From contig JAIUPH010000011.1 in NCBI GenBank assembly GCA_020161065.1, positions 310,001 to 374,000 of the forward strand: a stretch of 64,000 nt of DNA. The letters are read 5' to 3'. The DNA comes from Pseudomonadota bacterium. Lineage in GTDB: Bacteria > Pseudomonadota > Gammaproteobacteria > Burkholderiales > Burkholderiaceae_C. The stretch's first letter is position 1. Each line of letters opens with the position of its first letter. Shown here in pieces: positions 54,314 through 63,861 of the stretch. A program made the translations under genes and the position numbers. Under the pieces are notes generated by a model. The model worked only from the letters and a program-made list of their open reading frames with translations, did not search any database and was not told the origin of the DNA.

Positions 54314-56005
54314 ATGCCCCTGCCCAAGCCCCCGTCCAAGAAAGGCGACCTGCTCGCCGCCACCGCTTTCGAGGCCCAGGCCGGCCCCAAGGGCGACAAG
54401 CGGGCGCTGAAGACCCGGCCCAGCGCCGACGCCACGCCGCACTCCACGCTGGACTTGTTCGACGAGCGCGCCGCCCAGGCCGCGGCCGCAGCAAAAGCGG
54501 CCCCGGCAGCGCCGGCCGCCCCCGCGGCCGCCGTGGCGGTGCCCCAGACGCGCCCCGCCGCGCCCGAGCCGCGGCCGCGCAGCCGCAAGCCGCGCCACGA
54601 AGGCCCGCCCAAGCTCTTCGTGCTGGACACCAACGTGCTGATGCACGACCCGATGTCGCTGTTCCGCTTCGAGGAGCACGACGTCTTCCTGCCGATGATC
54701 ACGCTGGAAGAGCTGGACAACCACAAGAAGGGCATGAGCGAGGTCGCGCGCAATGCGCGCCAGGTCAGCCGCGAGTTGGACGCGCTGGCCAGCTTCCACG
54801 ACAAGCACGGCGTCGCCACCGACCCCACCGCCGGCATCGAGCTGGCCAAGACCGGCCACCGCGAGGCCGGCGGCAAGCTGTTCTTCCAGACCACGCTGCT
54901 CGACGTCAAGCTGCCCGAAGGGCTGCCGCAGGGCAAGGCCGACAACCAGATCCTCGGCGTCGTCAAAAGCCTGCGCTCGGCGCACGCCGACCGCGACGTG
55001 GTGCTGGTGTCCAAGGACATCAACATGCGCGTCAAGGCGCGCGCCCTGGGCCTGCCGGCCGAGGACTACTTCAACGACAAGACGCTGGAAGACGGCGACC
55101 TGCTCTACACCGGCGTGCTGGCGCTGCCGGCCGACTTCTGGGAACGCCACGGCAAGACCATGGAGAGCTGGAGCCAGGGCGGCCACACCTTCTACCGCAT
55201 CAGCGGGCCGCTGGTGCCCTCGCTGCTGATCAACCAGTTCGTCTACCTCGAAAGCCCCGGCGCCACGCCGCTGTACGCGCGCGTCACCGAAATCACCGGC
55301 AAGACCGCGGTGCTGAAGACGCTGCGCGACTACGCACACGCCAAGAACGCGGTCTGGGGCGTGACGGCGCGCAACCGCGAGCAGAACTTCGCGCTCAACC
55401 TGCTGATGGACCCCGAGTGCGACTTCGTCACGCTCGCCGGCACCGCGGGCACCGGCAAGACGCTGATGACGCTGGCCGCCGGGCTCTCGCAGGTGATGGA
55501 CGAGCGCCGCTACACCGAGATCATCGTCACGCGCGTGACGGTGCCGGTGGGCGAGGACATCGGCTTCCTGCCCGGCGACGAGCAGGAAAAGATGGGCCCC
55601 TGGATGGGCGCGCTCGACGACAACCTGGAAGTGCTGGCCAAGAGCGACAGCAGCGCCGGCGAATGGGGCCGCGCCGCCACCAACGACCTGGTGCGCAGCA
55701 AGATCAAGATCAAGAGCCTGAACTTCATGCGCGGCCGCACGTTCCTGAACAAGTTCGTGCTGATCGACGAGGCGCAGAACCTCACGCCCAAGCAGATGAA
55801 GACGCTGATCACGCGCGCCGGGCCCGGCACCAAGATCGTGTGCCTCGGCAACCTGGCGCAGATCGACACGCCCTACCTGACGGAAGGTTCGAGCGGCCTG
55901 ACCTACGCGGTCGACCGCTTCAAGGGCTGGCCGCACGGCGGCCACGTCACGCTGGCGCGCGGCGAGCGCTCGCGGCTGGCGGACTTTGCGAGCGAGGTGT
56001 TGTAG
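54314..56005 (+). CDS. PIN-PhoH fusion protein (PhoH2/YlaK-like)
   Basis: A 563-residue protein. After an Ala/Pro-rich low-complexity leader (~residues 1-95) come a PIN nuclease domain (LFVLDTNVLMHDP, ITLEELDNHKKG, DVVLVSKDINMRVKAR) and a PhoH ATPase (Walker A TAGTGKT, DIGFLPGDEQEKMGPW, Walker B FVLIDEAQNLTPKQMKTLITR). PhoH2-type proteins are reported RNA helicase/RNases. It stands alone, between bcp and a toxin-antitoxin pair. Confidence 0.9.
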   Translation: MPLPKPPSKKGDLLAATAFEAQAGPKGDKRALKTRPSADATPHSTLDLFDERAAQAAAAAKAAPAAPAAPAAAVAVPQTRPAAPEPRPRSRKPRHEGPPKLFVLDTNVLMHDPMSLFRFEEHDVFLPMITLEELDNHKKGMSEVARNARQVSRELDALASFHDKHGVATDPTAGIELAKTGHREAGGKLFFQTTLLDVKLPEGLPQGKADNQILGVVKSLRSAHADRDVVLVSKDINMRVKARALGLPAEDYFNDKTLEDGDLLYTGVLALPADFWERHGKTMESWSQGGHTFYRISGPLVPSLLINQFVYLESPGATPLYARVTEITGKTAVLKTLRDYAHAKNAVWGVTARNREQNFALNLLMDPECDFVTLAGTAGTGKTLMTLAAGLSQVMDERRYTEIIVTRVTVPVGEDIGFLPGDEQEKMGPWMGALDDNLEVLAKSDSSAGEWGRAATNDLVRSKIKIKSLNFMRGRTFLNKFVLIDEAQNLTPKQMKTLITRAGPGTKIVCLGNLAQIDTPYLTEGSSGLTYAVDRFKGWPHGGHVTLARGERSRLADFASEVL

Positions 56006-56029
56006 CGGGGGTCTTTTACGTTGATGACG

Positions 56030-56043
56030 CTGTGCGTGCACAG
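56030..56043. promoter_or_regulatory. Inverted repeat operator of the RES/Xre module
   Basis: CTGTGC-GT-GCACAG, a perfect 6-2-6 inverted repeat, lies in the spacer of a putative promoter (-10 TAAAAT at 56048-56053) 45 bp upstream of the antitoxin start. A further TGTGCG follows at 56054. Placement suits autorepression by the Xre antitoxin. Confidence 0.55.
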
Positions 56044-56087
56044 TGCGTAAAATGTGCGCCGCAAACCATCACCGGAAAGGCATCGTC

Positions 56088-56456
56088 ATGGCCGCCGTCT
56101 TCGCCGACCTGCTCGAATCGACGCGAGAGCCCGGCACCTCGCGCTTCTCCGCGTCGGGCATTGCCGGCATCCTCGGCCTGCAGCAGCAGGACTTGGCCGA
56201 GCTCGCCGGCGTCCATCGCAACACCTTGCGCACCCATCCCGAGTCGCCCCGGCTGCAGGCGGCGCTGCGCGACCTGATGCGGGTGGTCTCGGCCGCCACC
56301 GCCGTGCAGCCCGACGCGCAGCGCGCCATCTTCCTGATCAAGAACGAGCCCATCGCCACCTTCCGCCACAAGACGCTGATGCAACTGGTGCAGGAAGGCC
56401 GCGCCGAGGATGCGATCGGCTACCTGGAGTCGATCGGCGCCGGGTTCATTGGATGA
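56088..56456 (+). CDS. Xre/MbcA/ParS-type antitoxin
   Basis: A 122-residue protein with an N-terminal helix-turn-helix (ASGIAGILGLQQQDLAELAGVHRNTLRTHPESPRLQAALRDLMRVVSAA) and a C-terminal MbcA/ParS-like toxin-binding tail (AIFLIKNEPIATFRHKTLMQLVQEGRAEDAIGYLESIGAGFIG), the architecture of DUF2384 antitoxins. Its stop overlaps the RES toxin start by 4 bp, which fixes its role. Confidence 0.88.
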   Translation: MAAVFADLLESTREPGTSRFSASGIAGILGLQQQDLAELAGVHRNTLRTHPESPRLQAALRDLMRVVSAATAVQPDAQRAIFLIKNEPIATFRHKTLMQLVQEGRAEDAIGYLESIGAGFIG

Positions 56457-56980
56457 TCCTTTGCGACCTGCCGCCTGGAACCACGTTGTTCCGGGCGCAT
56501 GCGCCGCGCTGGGCCAGCCTGCCGATGAGCGGCGCCGGCGCCGCGGCCCGCGGCGGGCGCTTCAACCGCGAGGGGGTCCAGGCGCTGTACCTGTCGCTGG
56601 AGGAACTGACCGCCCTGCGCGAGTACCAGCAGACCTCGCCGTTCCTGCCGCCCTGCACGATGTGCTCGTACACCGTGGCGCTGCGCAGGCTGGTCGATCT
56701 GCGCCAGCTGCACCGAGGCGATCCCTGGGACGCTCTGTGGCACGACTGGCGCGAAGACTGGCGCCACTTGCAGCTCGAACGGCATATCGAGCCGCCGACC
56801 TGGGTGCTCGCCGACATGGTGCTGGCCCAGGGTCACACCGGCATCCTCTTTCCCAGCCAGGCGCAACCGGGCGGCACGAACGTCGTCGTGTACCTTGATC
56901 AGCTCAAGGACGGCAACGAGGTACAGGTGAACGACCCCGAAGGCCGGCTGCCTCGGGACCAAGCGAGCTGGACGCGCTGA
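56453..56980 (+). CDS. RES-domain toxin (NAD+-degrading family)
   Basis: A 175-residue RES toxin. Members deplete NAD+ in the cell when released from antitoxin. R36 (RGGRFN), Y46, E57 and S135 (FPSQ) line up, with constant spacing for the first three, with the residues reported as active-site in the Pseudomonas putida RES toxin (R31, Y41, E52, S126). Nothing suggests inactivation. It forms a two-gene operon with the antitoxin. Confidence 0.9.
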   Translation: MILCDLPPGTTLFRAHAPRWASLPMSGAGAAARGGRFNREGVQALYLSLEELTALREYQQTSPFLPPCTMCSYTVALRRLVDLRQLHRGDPWDALWHDWREDWRHLQLERHIEPPTWVLADMVLAQGHTGILFPSQAQPGGTNVVVYLDQLKDGNEVQVNDPEGRLPRDQASWTR

Positions 56981-57075
56981 GCGGGCGAGGTGTTGCAGGC
57001 CAAGGGCTGTCTCGGACCTGCTTCGCCAATCGGCGCGCCTGGCCGGCGCGCGCGGCGTCGCGCCGCAGCGCGCGG

Positions 57076-58908
57076 CTACCGCCCGCCCGCTGCCTGCACC
57101 GCCGCCAGCGCCTTCTTCGGGTCGACCAGGTTGCGCCGGCCGTCGGCGCTGCGTTCGGCGGTGCCGACGATCACGTCGATCAGCTGCGCCGGCTTGAGCT
57201 TCGGGTTCACGGCCAGCAGCTTGGCCGCGAGGTTGGCCACCTGGGGCGACGCCATCGAGGTGCCCGACAGCGCGACGCGGCGGCCGCCCGGCAGATAACT
57301 CTCCACCTGATAGCCATTGGCGTGCACCTTGACGGTGGGGCCGTAGCTGGTGAAGGGCGCTTCGTCGCCGGCGCGGTCGACGGCGCCGACGGTCAGCAGG
57401 TTGGGCAGCACGATGTCGGCCGGCATGTCCTCGGCAAAGCTGGCGTCGTTGTTGCTGTTGCCGGCCGCGGTGACGAACAGGATCTGCGGCGCGCCGGCCA
57501 TGGCGCGGGTCAGCGCGGTCTTGCCGATCTCGAAGTAGTCGCGCGCCAGCTTCTTGCGGTCTTCCGGCGACGCGCCGATGCCGCATTGCTCCAGGTCGCT
57601 CTCGATCGCGCCGACGCTGCCGCCCCAGCTCATGTTGACCACGCGCGCGCCGTGGCGCTTGAAGTAGTCCACCGTGGCGCGGTACTGCTGCGCTTCGCGC
57701 TCGGTCTGCTCGCGGCTCGGGCAGGGGTCGGGCTTGAGCGTGTGGCCGAACTCGATGCGCCCGACCAGCAGCCGCGCGTACGGGTTGCCGGCCAGCGCGA
57801 TGCCGGCCACGTGGGTGCCGTGCTCGTAGTTGCCGGCGAGGTCGATCTCCTCGACCGTGCGCTTGTACTGGTCAGGCGGCAGCGTGGACAGCAACTGCTT
57901 GACCTGGCTGGCCTCGGGGCTGTCGATGTTGGACTGCAGGTCCGAGAAGCCCTTGCTCTGCTCGGCCATCTGCGGCAGCTTGTCGCGCAGTTCGGGCGGG
58001 ATCGGCGACAGCTCGCCGCGCGCCGGCCTGGCGTACTTGTCGAAGGCGATCGGCGGCACCGGCGGCTGCGGCAACTGGGCGCGGTACAGCCGGGTGTCGA
58101 CGCCGCTGTCCCAGATGCCGACCATCACGCGGCGGCTCGCGGGCAGCGGCGGCAGCGTGATCTCGCGCGCCGCCCAGATGTCGGGCTTGACGACGCGGTG
58201 CGCCGCCAGGTAGGCGCCGTAGGTGTCGACCAGCGTCTGCTTGAGCGGCAGCATCGCCACCAGCGTGAGCCGGGTGCCGACCAGGCCGGGCGCGAAGTCG
58301 CTGCTCAGCGCGCCGTTGGCGTCGACGATGGGCTGCAGCGTTTCGCGCACGCGGCCCAGGGCCATGCCCTCGCCCATCAGCTCGGCGCGCGCCTTGGCGC
58401 CCTTGATGTCGTTCTCGATCACCGCAAACGGCAGCGGCGCCAGTTCGCGCTGGATGTACTCGGCCACCGCCTGCGCGTAGCCGGGGCTGCCGATGGCGTG
58501 GGCTTTCGCCGCGCTGGCCACGGCGCGCAGGCGCAGGCCGGAGATCAGCTTGTCGGCCGGCTTGTCTTCCAGCGCGCGCACCTCGTCCAGGCGCGCCAGC
58601 GCGCCGTCGTAGCGGCCGGCCAGCACGTCCAGCGCGGCCAGCGTGCCGAGCAGATCGCGCTGCGTGGCCTTGTCGGCGAGGTCGTAGCCGGACAGCACGC
58701 TCTCGGTGTCGCGCCGCAGCGCGGCGGCGAAAGGCTCGAAGCGCCCGGCCGAGCGCACCACGTCGTCGAGCTTGGCGTCGAACTTGTAGCTGAAGCGCGG
58801 CAGGTCGGCCGCCTTCTCGATGCGCGGCTTGGCCTGCGCCGCCGCCAGGCCGGTGGCCAGCGACAACAACAACAGCAGGCCGCAGCGCGCCAGGGCATCG
58901 AACCGCAT
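57076..58908 (-). CDS. Secreted subtilisin-family (S8) serine protease
   Basis: A 610-residue exported protease. Signal peptide in residues 1-27. Triad: D267 (GIWDSGVD), H363 (YEHGTHVAGI), S551 (SGTSMASP), with the oxyanion Asn at N484. About 235 residues separate the signal peptide from the catalytic domain, longer than an I9 pro-domain; this region is helical and lacks a recognised fold. Between D and H there is an insertion of ~90 residues. The start at 58908 is preferred over ATG 58914, because it puts GGAGG six bases upstream. Confidence 0.9.
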   Translation of the reverse strand: MRFDALARCGLLLLLSLATGLAAAQAKPRIEKAADLPRFSYKFDAKLDDVVRSAGRFEPFAAALRRDTESVLSGYDLADKATQRDLLGTLAALDVLAGRYDGALARLDEVRALEDKPADKLISGLRLRAVASAAKAHAIGSPGYAQAVAEYIQRELAPLPFAVIENDIKGAKARAELMGEGMALGRVRETLQPIVDANGALSSDFAPGLVGTRLTLVAMLPLKQTLVDTYGAYLAAHRVVKPDIWAAREITLPPLPASRRVMVGIWDSGVDTRLYRAQLPQPPVPPIAFDKYARPARGELSPIPPELRDKLPQMAEQSKGFSDLQSNIDSPEASQVKQLLSTLPPDQYKRTVEEIDLAGNYEHGTHVAGIALAGNPYARLLVGRIEFGHTLKPDPCPSREQTEREAQQYRATVDYFKRHGARVVNMSWGGSVGAIESDLEQCGIGASPEDRKKLARDYFEIGKTALTRAMAGAPQILFVTAAGNSNNDASFAEDMPADIVLPNLLTVGAVDRAGDEAPFTSYGPTVKVHANGYQVESYLPGGRRVALSGTSMASPQVANLAAKLLAVNPKLKPAQLIDVIVGTAERSADGRRNLVDPKKALAAVQAAGGR

Positions 58909-58976
58909 CGGCATCCTCCGGAATGTCCAGGGCCGCGATGCTAACGATGCCGAGGCACCGCCACCCGACGCCGGCT

Positions 58977-59819
58977 TCAAAGCCCCGGTTCGCGCACGCG
59001 GACGAAGGCCGCGAAGCGCGGCACGCTGGCCGCGGTGCGGCCGCGGTAGGCATAGGTGACGACCTGGCCCGGCACCGGCGGCTGCAGGCGCTGGGCGTCG
59101 CTGAAGCCGCTGCCGATGTCGAACACCGTGCCGTCGGCGTCGCGCACGCGCAAGGCGCCCAGGCGGCCGGCGTGGCGGCCGCGGCCCGGCAACTGGGCAA
59201 TCACGGTCGCCTCGGCATCGGCCAGGGGCTTGAGCTTCAGCAGGTCGGCGCTGCGGCCGGCGCGCCAGCGGGCATCGGCGCGGTGCAGCACCAGCCCTTC
59301 GCCGCCGCTCGCCAGCACCTGCTGCAGGCGGGCTTGCAGCGCCGCCGCATCGGGCACGGCCTGTTGCGCCACGGCCGTCAGCCAGGGCACGGCAGCCTGC
59401 CGCACGAGCTGCTGCAGTTCGGCGGCACGCCGGGCGAAAGGTGCGTCGCTGCCGGGGCGGTCGAACACCAGGTAGCGCAGCGCGCGCCAATCGGCGTCCA
59501 ATGGCCGGGCGCGGCGCACGATGCCGCTCAAGGCCTCGAAGCGGCCGCGCCCCAGCCACAGCTCGCCATCCAGCGGCAACGAAGGCAAGGCGGCCGTGAA
59601 CCACGCCGGCGCGAAGACCGGCAGCCCGCTGCGAAAGCGCAGGCGCTCGCCGTCCCACAGCGCGCGCACGCCGTCGAACTTCTCGCTGACCAGGAAGCCC
59701 GCGGGGTCGACGTCGGGCGGCGCGTCCTGCGCCAGCATCACCGTGGCGGCCGGCCGTGCCGCGGCCGGCAGCGCGGCGGCGGCCAGCGAACTCAGGAAAT
59801 GGCGGCGCTGAATGGACAT
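58977..59819 (-). CDS. ligE: Periplasmic ATP-dependent DNA ligase (LigE-like)
   Basis: A 280-residue minimal ATP-dependent ligase with an N-terminal export signal that looks Tat-type (MSIQRRHFLSSLAAAALPAAARPAA). The nucleotidyl-transfer lysine is K47 in SEKFDGVRA; LDGELWLGRGRFE, GGEGLVLHR and LLKLKPLADAEATV are motifs III-V. The C-terminal OB domain is short. Such Lig E enzymes in Gram-negative bacteria are implicated in handling DNA outside the cytoplasm, for instance uptake or biofilm DNA. It is transcribed in the same direction as prpE, with a hairpin between them. Confidence 0.85.
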   Translation of the reverse strand: MSIQRRHFLSSLAAAALPAAARPAATVMLAQDAPPDVDPAGFLVSEKFDGVRALWDGERLRFRSGLPVFAPAWFTAALPSLPLDGELWLGRGRFEALSGIVRRARPLDADWRALRYLVFDRPGSDAPFARRAAELQQLVRQAAVPWLTAVAQQAVPDAAALQARLQQVLASGGEGLVLHRADARWRAGRSADLLKLKPLADAEATVIAQLPGRGRHAGRLGALRVRDADGTVFDIGSGFSDAQRLQPPVPGQVVTYAYRGRTAASVPRFAAFVRVREPGL

Positions 59820-59820
59820 G

Positions 59821-59844
59821 CGGGCTCCTCGGTGGAAGAGCCCG
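59821..59844 (-). promoter_or_regulatory. Hairpin overlapping the ligE ribosome binding site
   Basis: CGGGCTC (59821-59827) pairs with GAGCCCG (59838-59844) around a 10-nt loop. On the minus strand the GAGG Shine-Dalgarno lies at the loop/stem edge and the stem ends 1 base before the ATG, so folding could limit translation. Confidence 0.35.
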
Positions 59845-59884
59845 CAGTCTGCGAGCGGCGGCGCGCGCGCACCATCGCCCTGGC

Positions 59885-59906
59885 GTGCCCCCACCGGCGG
59901 GGGCAC
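59885..59906 (-). terminator. Perfect hairpin after prpE
   Basis: GTGCCCCC (59885-59892), loop ACCGGC, GGGGGCAC (59899-59906), five bases past the prpE stop. There is no T-tract, but the stem is strong; it probably ends or attenuates transcription into ligE. Confidence 0.55.
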
Positions 59907-59910
59907 CCGA

Positions 59911-61815
59911 TCAGGTGGCCGGCGTCACCAGCTCCTTGATCTGCTGCAGCGCCGTCGGATCCTCGATCGTCGTCAGGTCGCCGGGGTCGCGCGCCTCGCA
60001 CACCGCCTGGATCGCGCGGCGCAGCAGCTTGCCGCTGCGCGTCTTGGGCAGCGTGCTGACGAAGCGCACGCGCGCCGGGCGGGCGACGGCGCCGAGCTGC
60101 TCGTCGACCAGCTTCATGATCTCGCCCTCGTGCTTGAGCGCCTGCTCGGGCGTCGCCGCCTTGGCCGGATCCTTCAGCACCGCGAAGGCCATCGCCACCT
60201 GGCCCTTCAGGTTGTCGGCCACGCCGACCACCGCCACTTCGGCGACGTTGGGGTGGCTGGCGATGCTTTCCTCGATCTCGCGCGTGCCCAGGCGGTGGCC
60301 GGCGACGTTGATCACGTCGTCGGTGCGGCCGAGGATGAAGAAGTAGCCGTCCTCGTCCTTGATGCCCCAGTCGAAGGTGCTGTAGACCAGCTTGCCCGGC
60401 ACGCTCTTCCAGTAGGTGTTGACGAAGCGCGCGTCGTCGCGCCACACGGTCTGCATGCAGCCCGGCGGCAGCGGGCCTTCGATGGCCACCACGCCTTTCT
60501 GGTTGGCGCCCTTCAGTTCCTCGCCGGTGCTTTCGTCGAGCAGCTTGACGTCGTAGCCGTAGACCGCCTTGCCGGGGCTGCCGAACTTGCTGGGCGCCTG
60601 CTCGATGCCGTTGCAGATGGTGAGGATGGGCCAGCCGGTCTCGGTCTGCCAGTAGTTGTCGATGATGGGCTTGCGCAAGGCCTCGGCGATCCACTTCGCG
60701 GTGGGCTCGTCGAGCGGCTCGCCGGCCAGGAACAGCGCGCGCAGGCTCGACAGGTCGTGCCGGCTTAAGGCCTCGGGGTCCTGCTTCTTCAGCACGCGCA
60801 CCGCGGTGGGCGCGCTGAACATCACGGTGACCTTGTACTTCTCGACCAGGTTCCACCAGATGGCCGCGTCGGGCCGCGTCGGCAGGCCTTCGTACATGAT
60901 GGTGGCCATGCCGGCCAGCAGCGGGCCGTAGATGATGTAGCTGTGGCCCACCACCCAGCCGATGTCGCTGGTGCTGAAGTAGGTCTCGCCGGCATTGCCG
61001 CAGAAGATGTGCTTCATGCTGGCGGCCAGCGCCACCGCGTAGCCGCCGGTGTCGCGCTGCACGCCTTTGGGCTTGCCGGTGGTGCCGCTGGTGTAGAGCG
61101 TGTAGCTGGGGTGCGTGGAGTCCACCCACTCGCACGGCACCGGCGTGTCGAAGTGCTTGTCGCGCCAGGCGGCGTAGTCTTCGTCGCGGCCGGCCACGCG
61201 CTGGAACGGCGCCAAGCCGCGGTCGACCATCAGCACCTTGGCCGGCTTGTGCTGCGCCAGGCTGATGGCTTCGTCGAGCAGCGGCTTGTAGGCCACCACC
61301 TTGCCGCCGCGGCTGCCGGCGTCGGCGCTGATGATGGCGGTGGGCTCGGCATCGTCGATGCGGCTGGCCAGGCTGACGCTGGCGAAGCCGCCGAACACCA
61401 CCGAGTGCAGCGCGCCGATGCGCGTGCAGGCCAGCATCGCGAAGGCGGCCTCGGGAATCATCGGCATGTAGACCAGCACGCGGTCGCCCTTCTTCACGCC
61501 CAGGCTCTGCAGCGTGGCCGCCATGCGCTGCACCTCGGCTTGCAGCTGGCTGAAGCTGTAGATGCGTTCTTCATTGGTCTCGGTGGAGACGAAGATCAGC
61601 GCGTTCTGGTCGCCGCGCGCGGCCACGTGGCGGTCCACCGCGTTGTGGCACAGGTTGGTGGTGCCGCCGACGAACCAGTTGGCGAACGGCGGCTTGCTGT
61701 AGTCGCAGACCTGCGTGAAGGGCGTGTGCCAGTCGATCAGCGCGGCCTGCTCGGTCCAGAAGGCATCGCGATCCTCGATCGAGCGGCGGTGGAAATCGGC
61801 GTAGGACGAAGGCAT
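59911..61815 (-). CDS. prpE: Propionyl-CoA synthetase
   Basis: A 634-residue acyl-CoA synthetase of the Acs/PrpE group. The ATP loop is YTSGTTGKPKGVQRDTGGYAVAL, where QRDTGGYAVAL is characteristic of PrpE rather than Acs; the substrate segment is YWQTETGWP, and the C-terminal LPKTRSGKLLRRAIQA carries the adenylation lysine that is often regulated by acetylation. It activates propionate, possibly also acetate or acrylate, to the CoA ester. No prpBCD genes are adjacent. Confidence 0.92.
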   Translation of the reverse strand: MPSSYADFHRRSIEDRDAFWTEQAALIDWHTPFTQVCDYSKPPFANWFVGGTTNLCHNAVDRHVAARGDQNALIFVSTETNEERIYSFSQLQAEVQRMAATLQSLGVKKGDRVLVYMPMIPEAAFAMLACTRIGALHSVVFGGFASVSLASRIDDAEPTAIISADAGSRGGKVVAYKPLLDEAISLAQHKPAKVLMVDRGLAPFQRVAGRDEDYAAWRDKHFDTPVPCEWVDSTHPSYTLYTSGTTGKPKGVQRDTGGYAVALAASMKHIFCGNAGETYFSTSDIGWVVGHSYIIYGPLLAGMATIMYEGLPTRPDAAIWWNLVEKYKVTVMFSAPTAVRVLKKQDPEALSRHDLSSLRALFLAGEPLDEPTAKWIAEALRKPIIDNYWQTETGWPILTICNGIEQAPSKFGSPGKAVYGYDVKLLDESTGEELKGANQKGVVAIEGPLPPGCMQTVWRDDARFVNTYWKSVPGKLVYSTFDWGIKDEDGYFFILGRTDDVINVAGHRLGTREIEESIASHPNVAEVAVVGVADNLKGQVAMAFAVLKDPAKAATPEQALKHEGEIMKLVDEQLGAVARPARVRFVSTLPKTRSGKLLRRAIQAVCEARDPGDLTTIEDPTALQQIKELVTPAT

Positions 61816-61978
61816 CGTTTGTCTCCTGGTCTGTTCGCGTCGATTAGGTGCGCAGGCGCTGACGCGCCCCTGACTGCCAGCACGACCGCGGCCCTGCTGT
61901 CAAGGCCCGCCAGGCCGCCGGAACGGCGGTAAATCGCGTTGACAGCGGCGTGGCCACCCCCCTATCCTCGCGGCCCGA

Positions 61979-62632
61979 ATGATCGTACGCCACCTCACCA
62001 CCCTGTCCGCCTGCGCGCTGTTGGCCCTGGGCCCCGCCGCCCAGGCCGCGCCCGAGGCCCAGCGCGGCGACGCGGTGCTGCAACTCCTGCAAGAGCGCGG
62101 CCTGCTGCCCAGCCAGGTGGCGGACCAGGTGGCCGGCAACACCCAGGCGCTGGTGCGCCAGGTGCGCGACCGCACGTCCGACCTGGTGATCTCGGCGCTG
62201 AACTTCCTCGGCGTGCCGTACCGCCGCGGCGGCAACGGGCCCGACCAGGGCTTCGACTGCAGCGGCTTCACGCGCCACATCTTCGAGCACAGCCTGGGCC
62301 TGGTGCTGCCGCGGCGCGCCGACCAGCAGGCCAACGAGGCGGGGCTGGAGCCGGTGCAGGAAAACGAGCTGAAGCCCGGCGACCTGGTGTTCTTCAACAC
62401 CATGAAGCGCGCCTTCAGCCACGTGGGCATCTACGTCGGCGACGGCAAGTTCATCCACTCGCCGCGCAGCGGCGGCCAGGTGCGGATGGAAGACATGCGC
62501 GAGGCCTACTGGGCCCGGCGCTTCGACGGCGCGCGCCGCGCCGAGGCCGAAGCGCTGTCGATGTCGCTGCCGGTGTCGCTGCCGGCGGCCACCACCACCA
62601 CCACCACCACCGCCCCCGCTCCCCGGCCCTGA
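61979..62632 (+). CDS. NlpC/P60-family cell wall peptidase
   Basis: A 217-residue exported cysteine peptidase. Signal peptide to about residue 23. The NlpC/P60 domain carries C94 (DCSGF), H148 (SHVGIY) and H160 (FIHS). It cleaves peptidoglycan stem peptides in the periplasm. The C-terminus ends in a run of seven Thr encoded by an ACC tandem repeat, then PAPRP. It stands divergent from prpE, with a 163-bp spacer. Confidence 0.9.
   Translation: MIVRHLTTLSACALLALGPAAQAAPEAQRGDAVLQLLQERGLLPSQVADQVAGNTQALVRQVRDRTSDLVISALNFLGVPYRRGGNGPDQGFDCSGFTRHIFEHSLGLVLPRRADQQANEAGLEPVQENELKPGDLVFFNTMKRAFSHVGIYVGDGKFIHSPRSGGQVRMEDMREAYWARRFDGARRAEAEALSMSLPVSLPAATTTTTTTAPAPRP
62591..62611 (+). repeat. ACC trinucleotide tandem repeat
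   Basis: Seven consecutive ACC codons give a poly-Thr tail to the NlpC/P60 protein. In-frame expansion or contraction by slippage would change only the tail length. Confidence 0.8.
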
Positions 62633-62679
62633 ACCCTGCCGCGGCGAGGGCCGCCGCGGCGGCGGCACAATCGCGGCCC

Positions 62680-63840
<1,161 letters not shown>

Positions 63841-63861
63841 GCCAGCCGCCGAGGTTGACCG

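Noticed and set aside
62585-62615. Short tandem repeat considered as CRISPR or VNTR array
   Set aside because: It is a run of seven ACC codons within the NlpC/P60 gene with no spacers.
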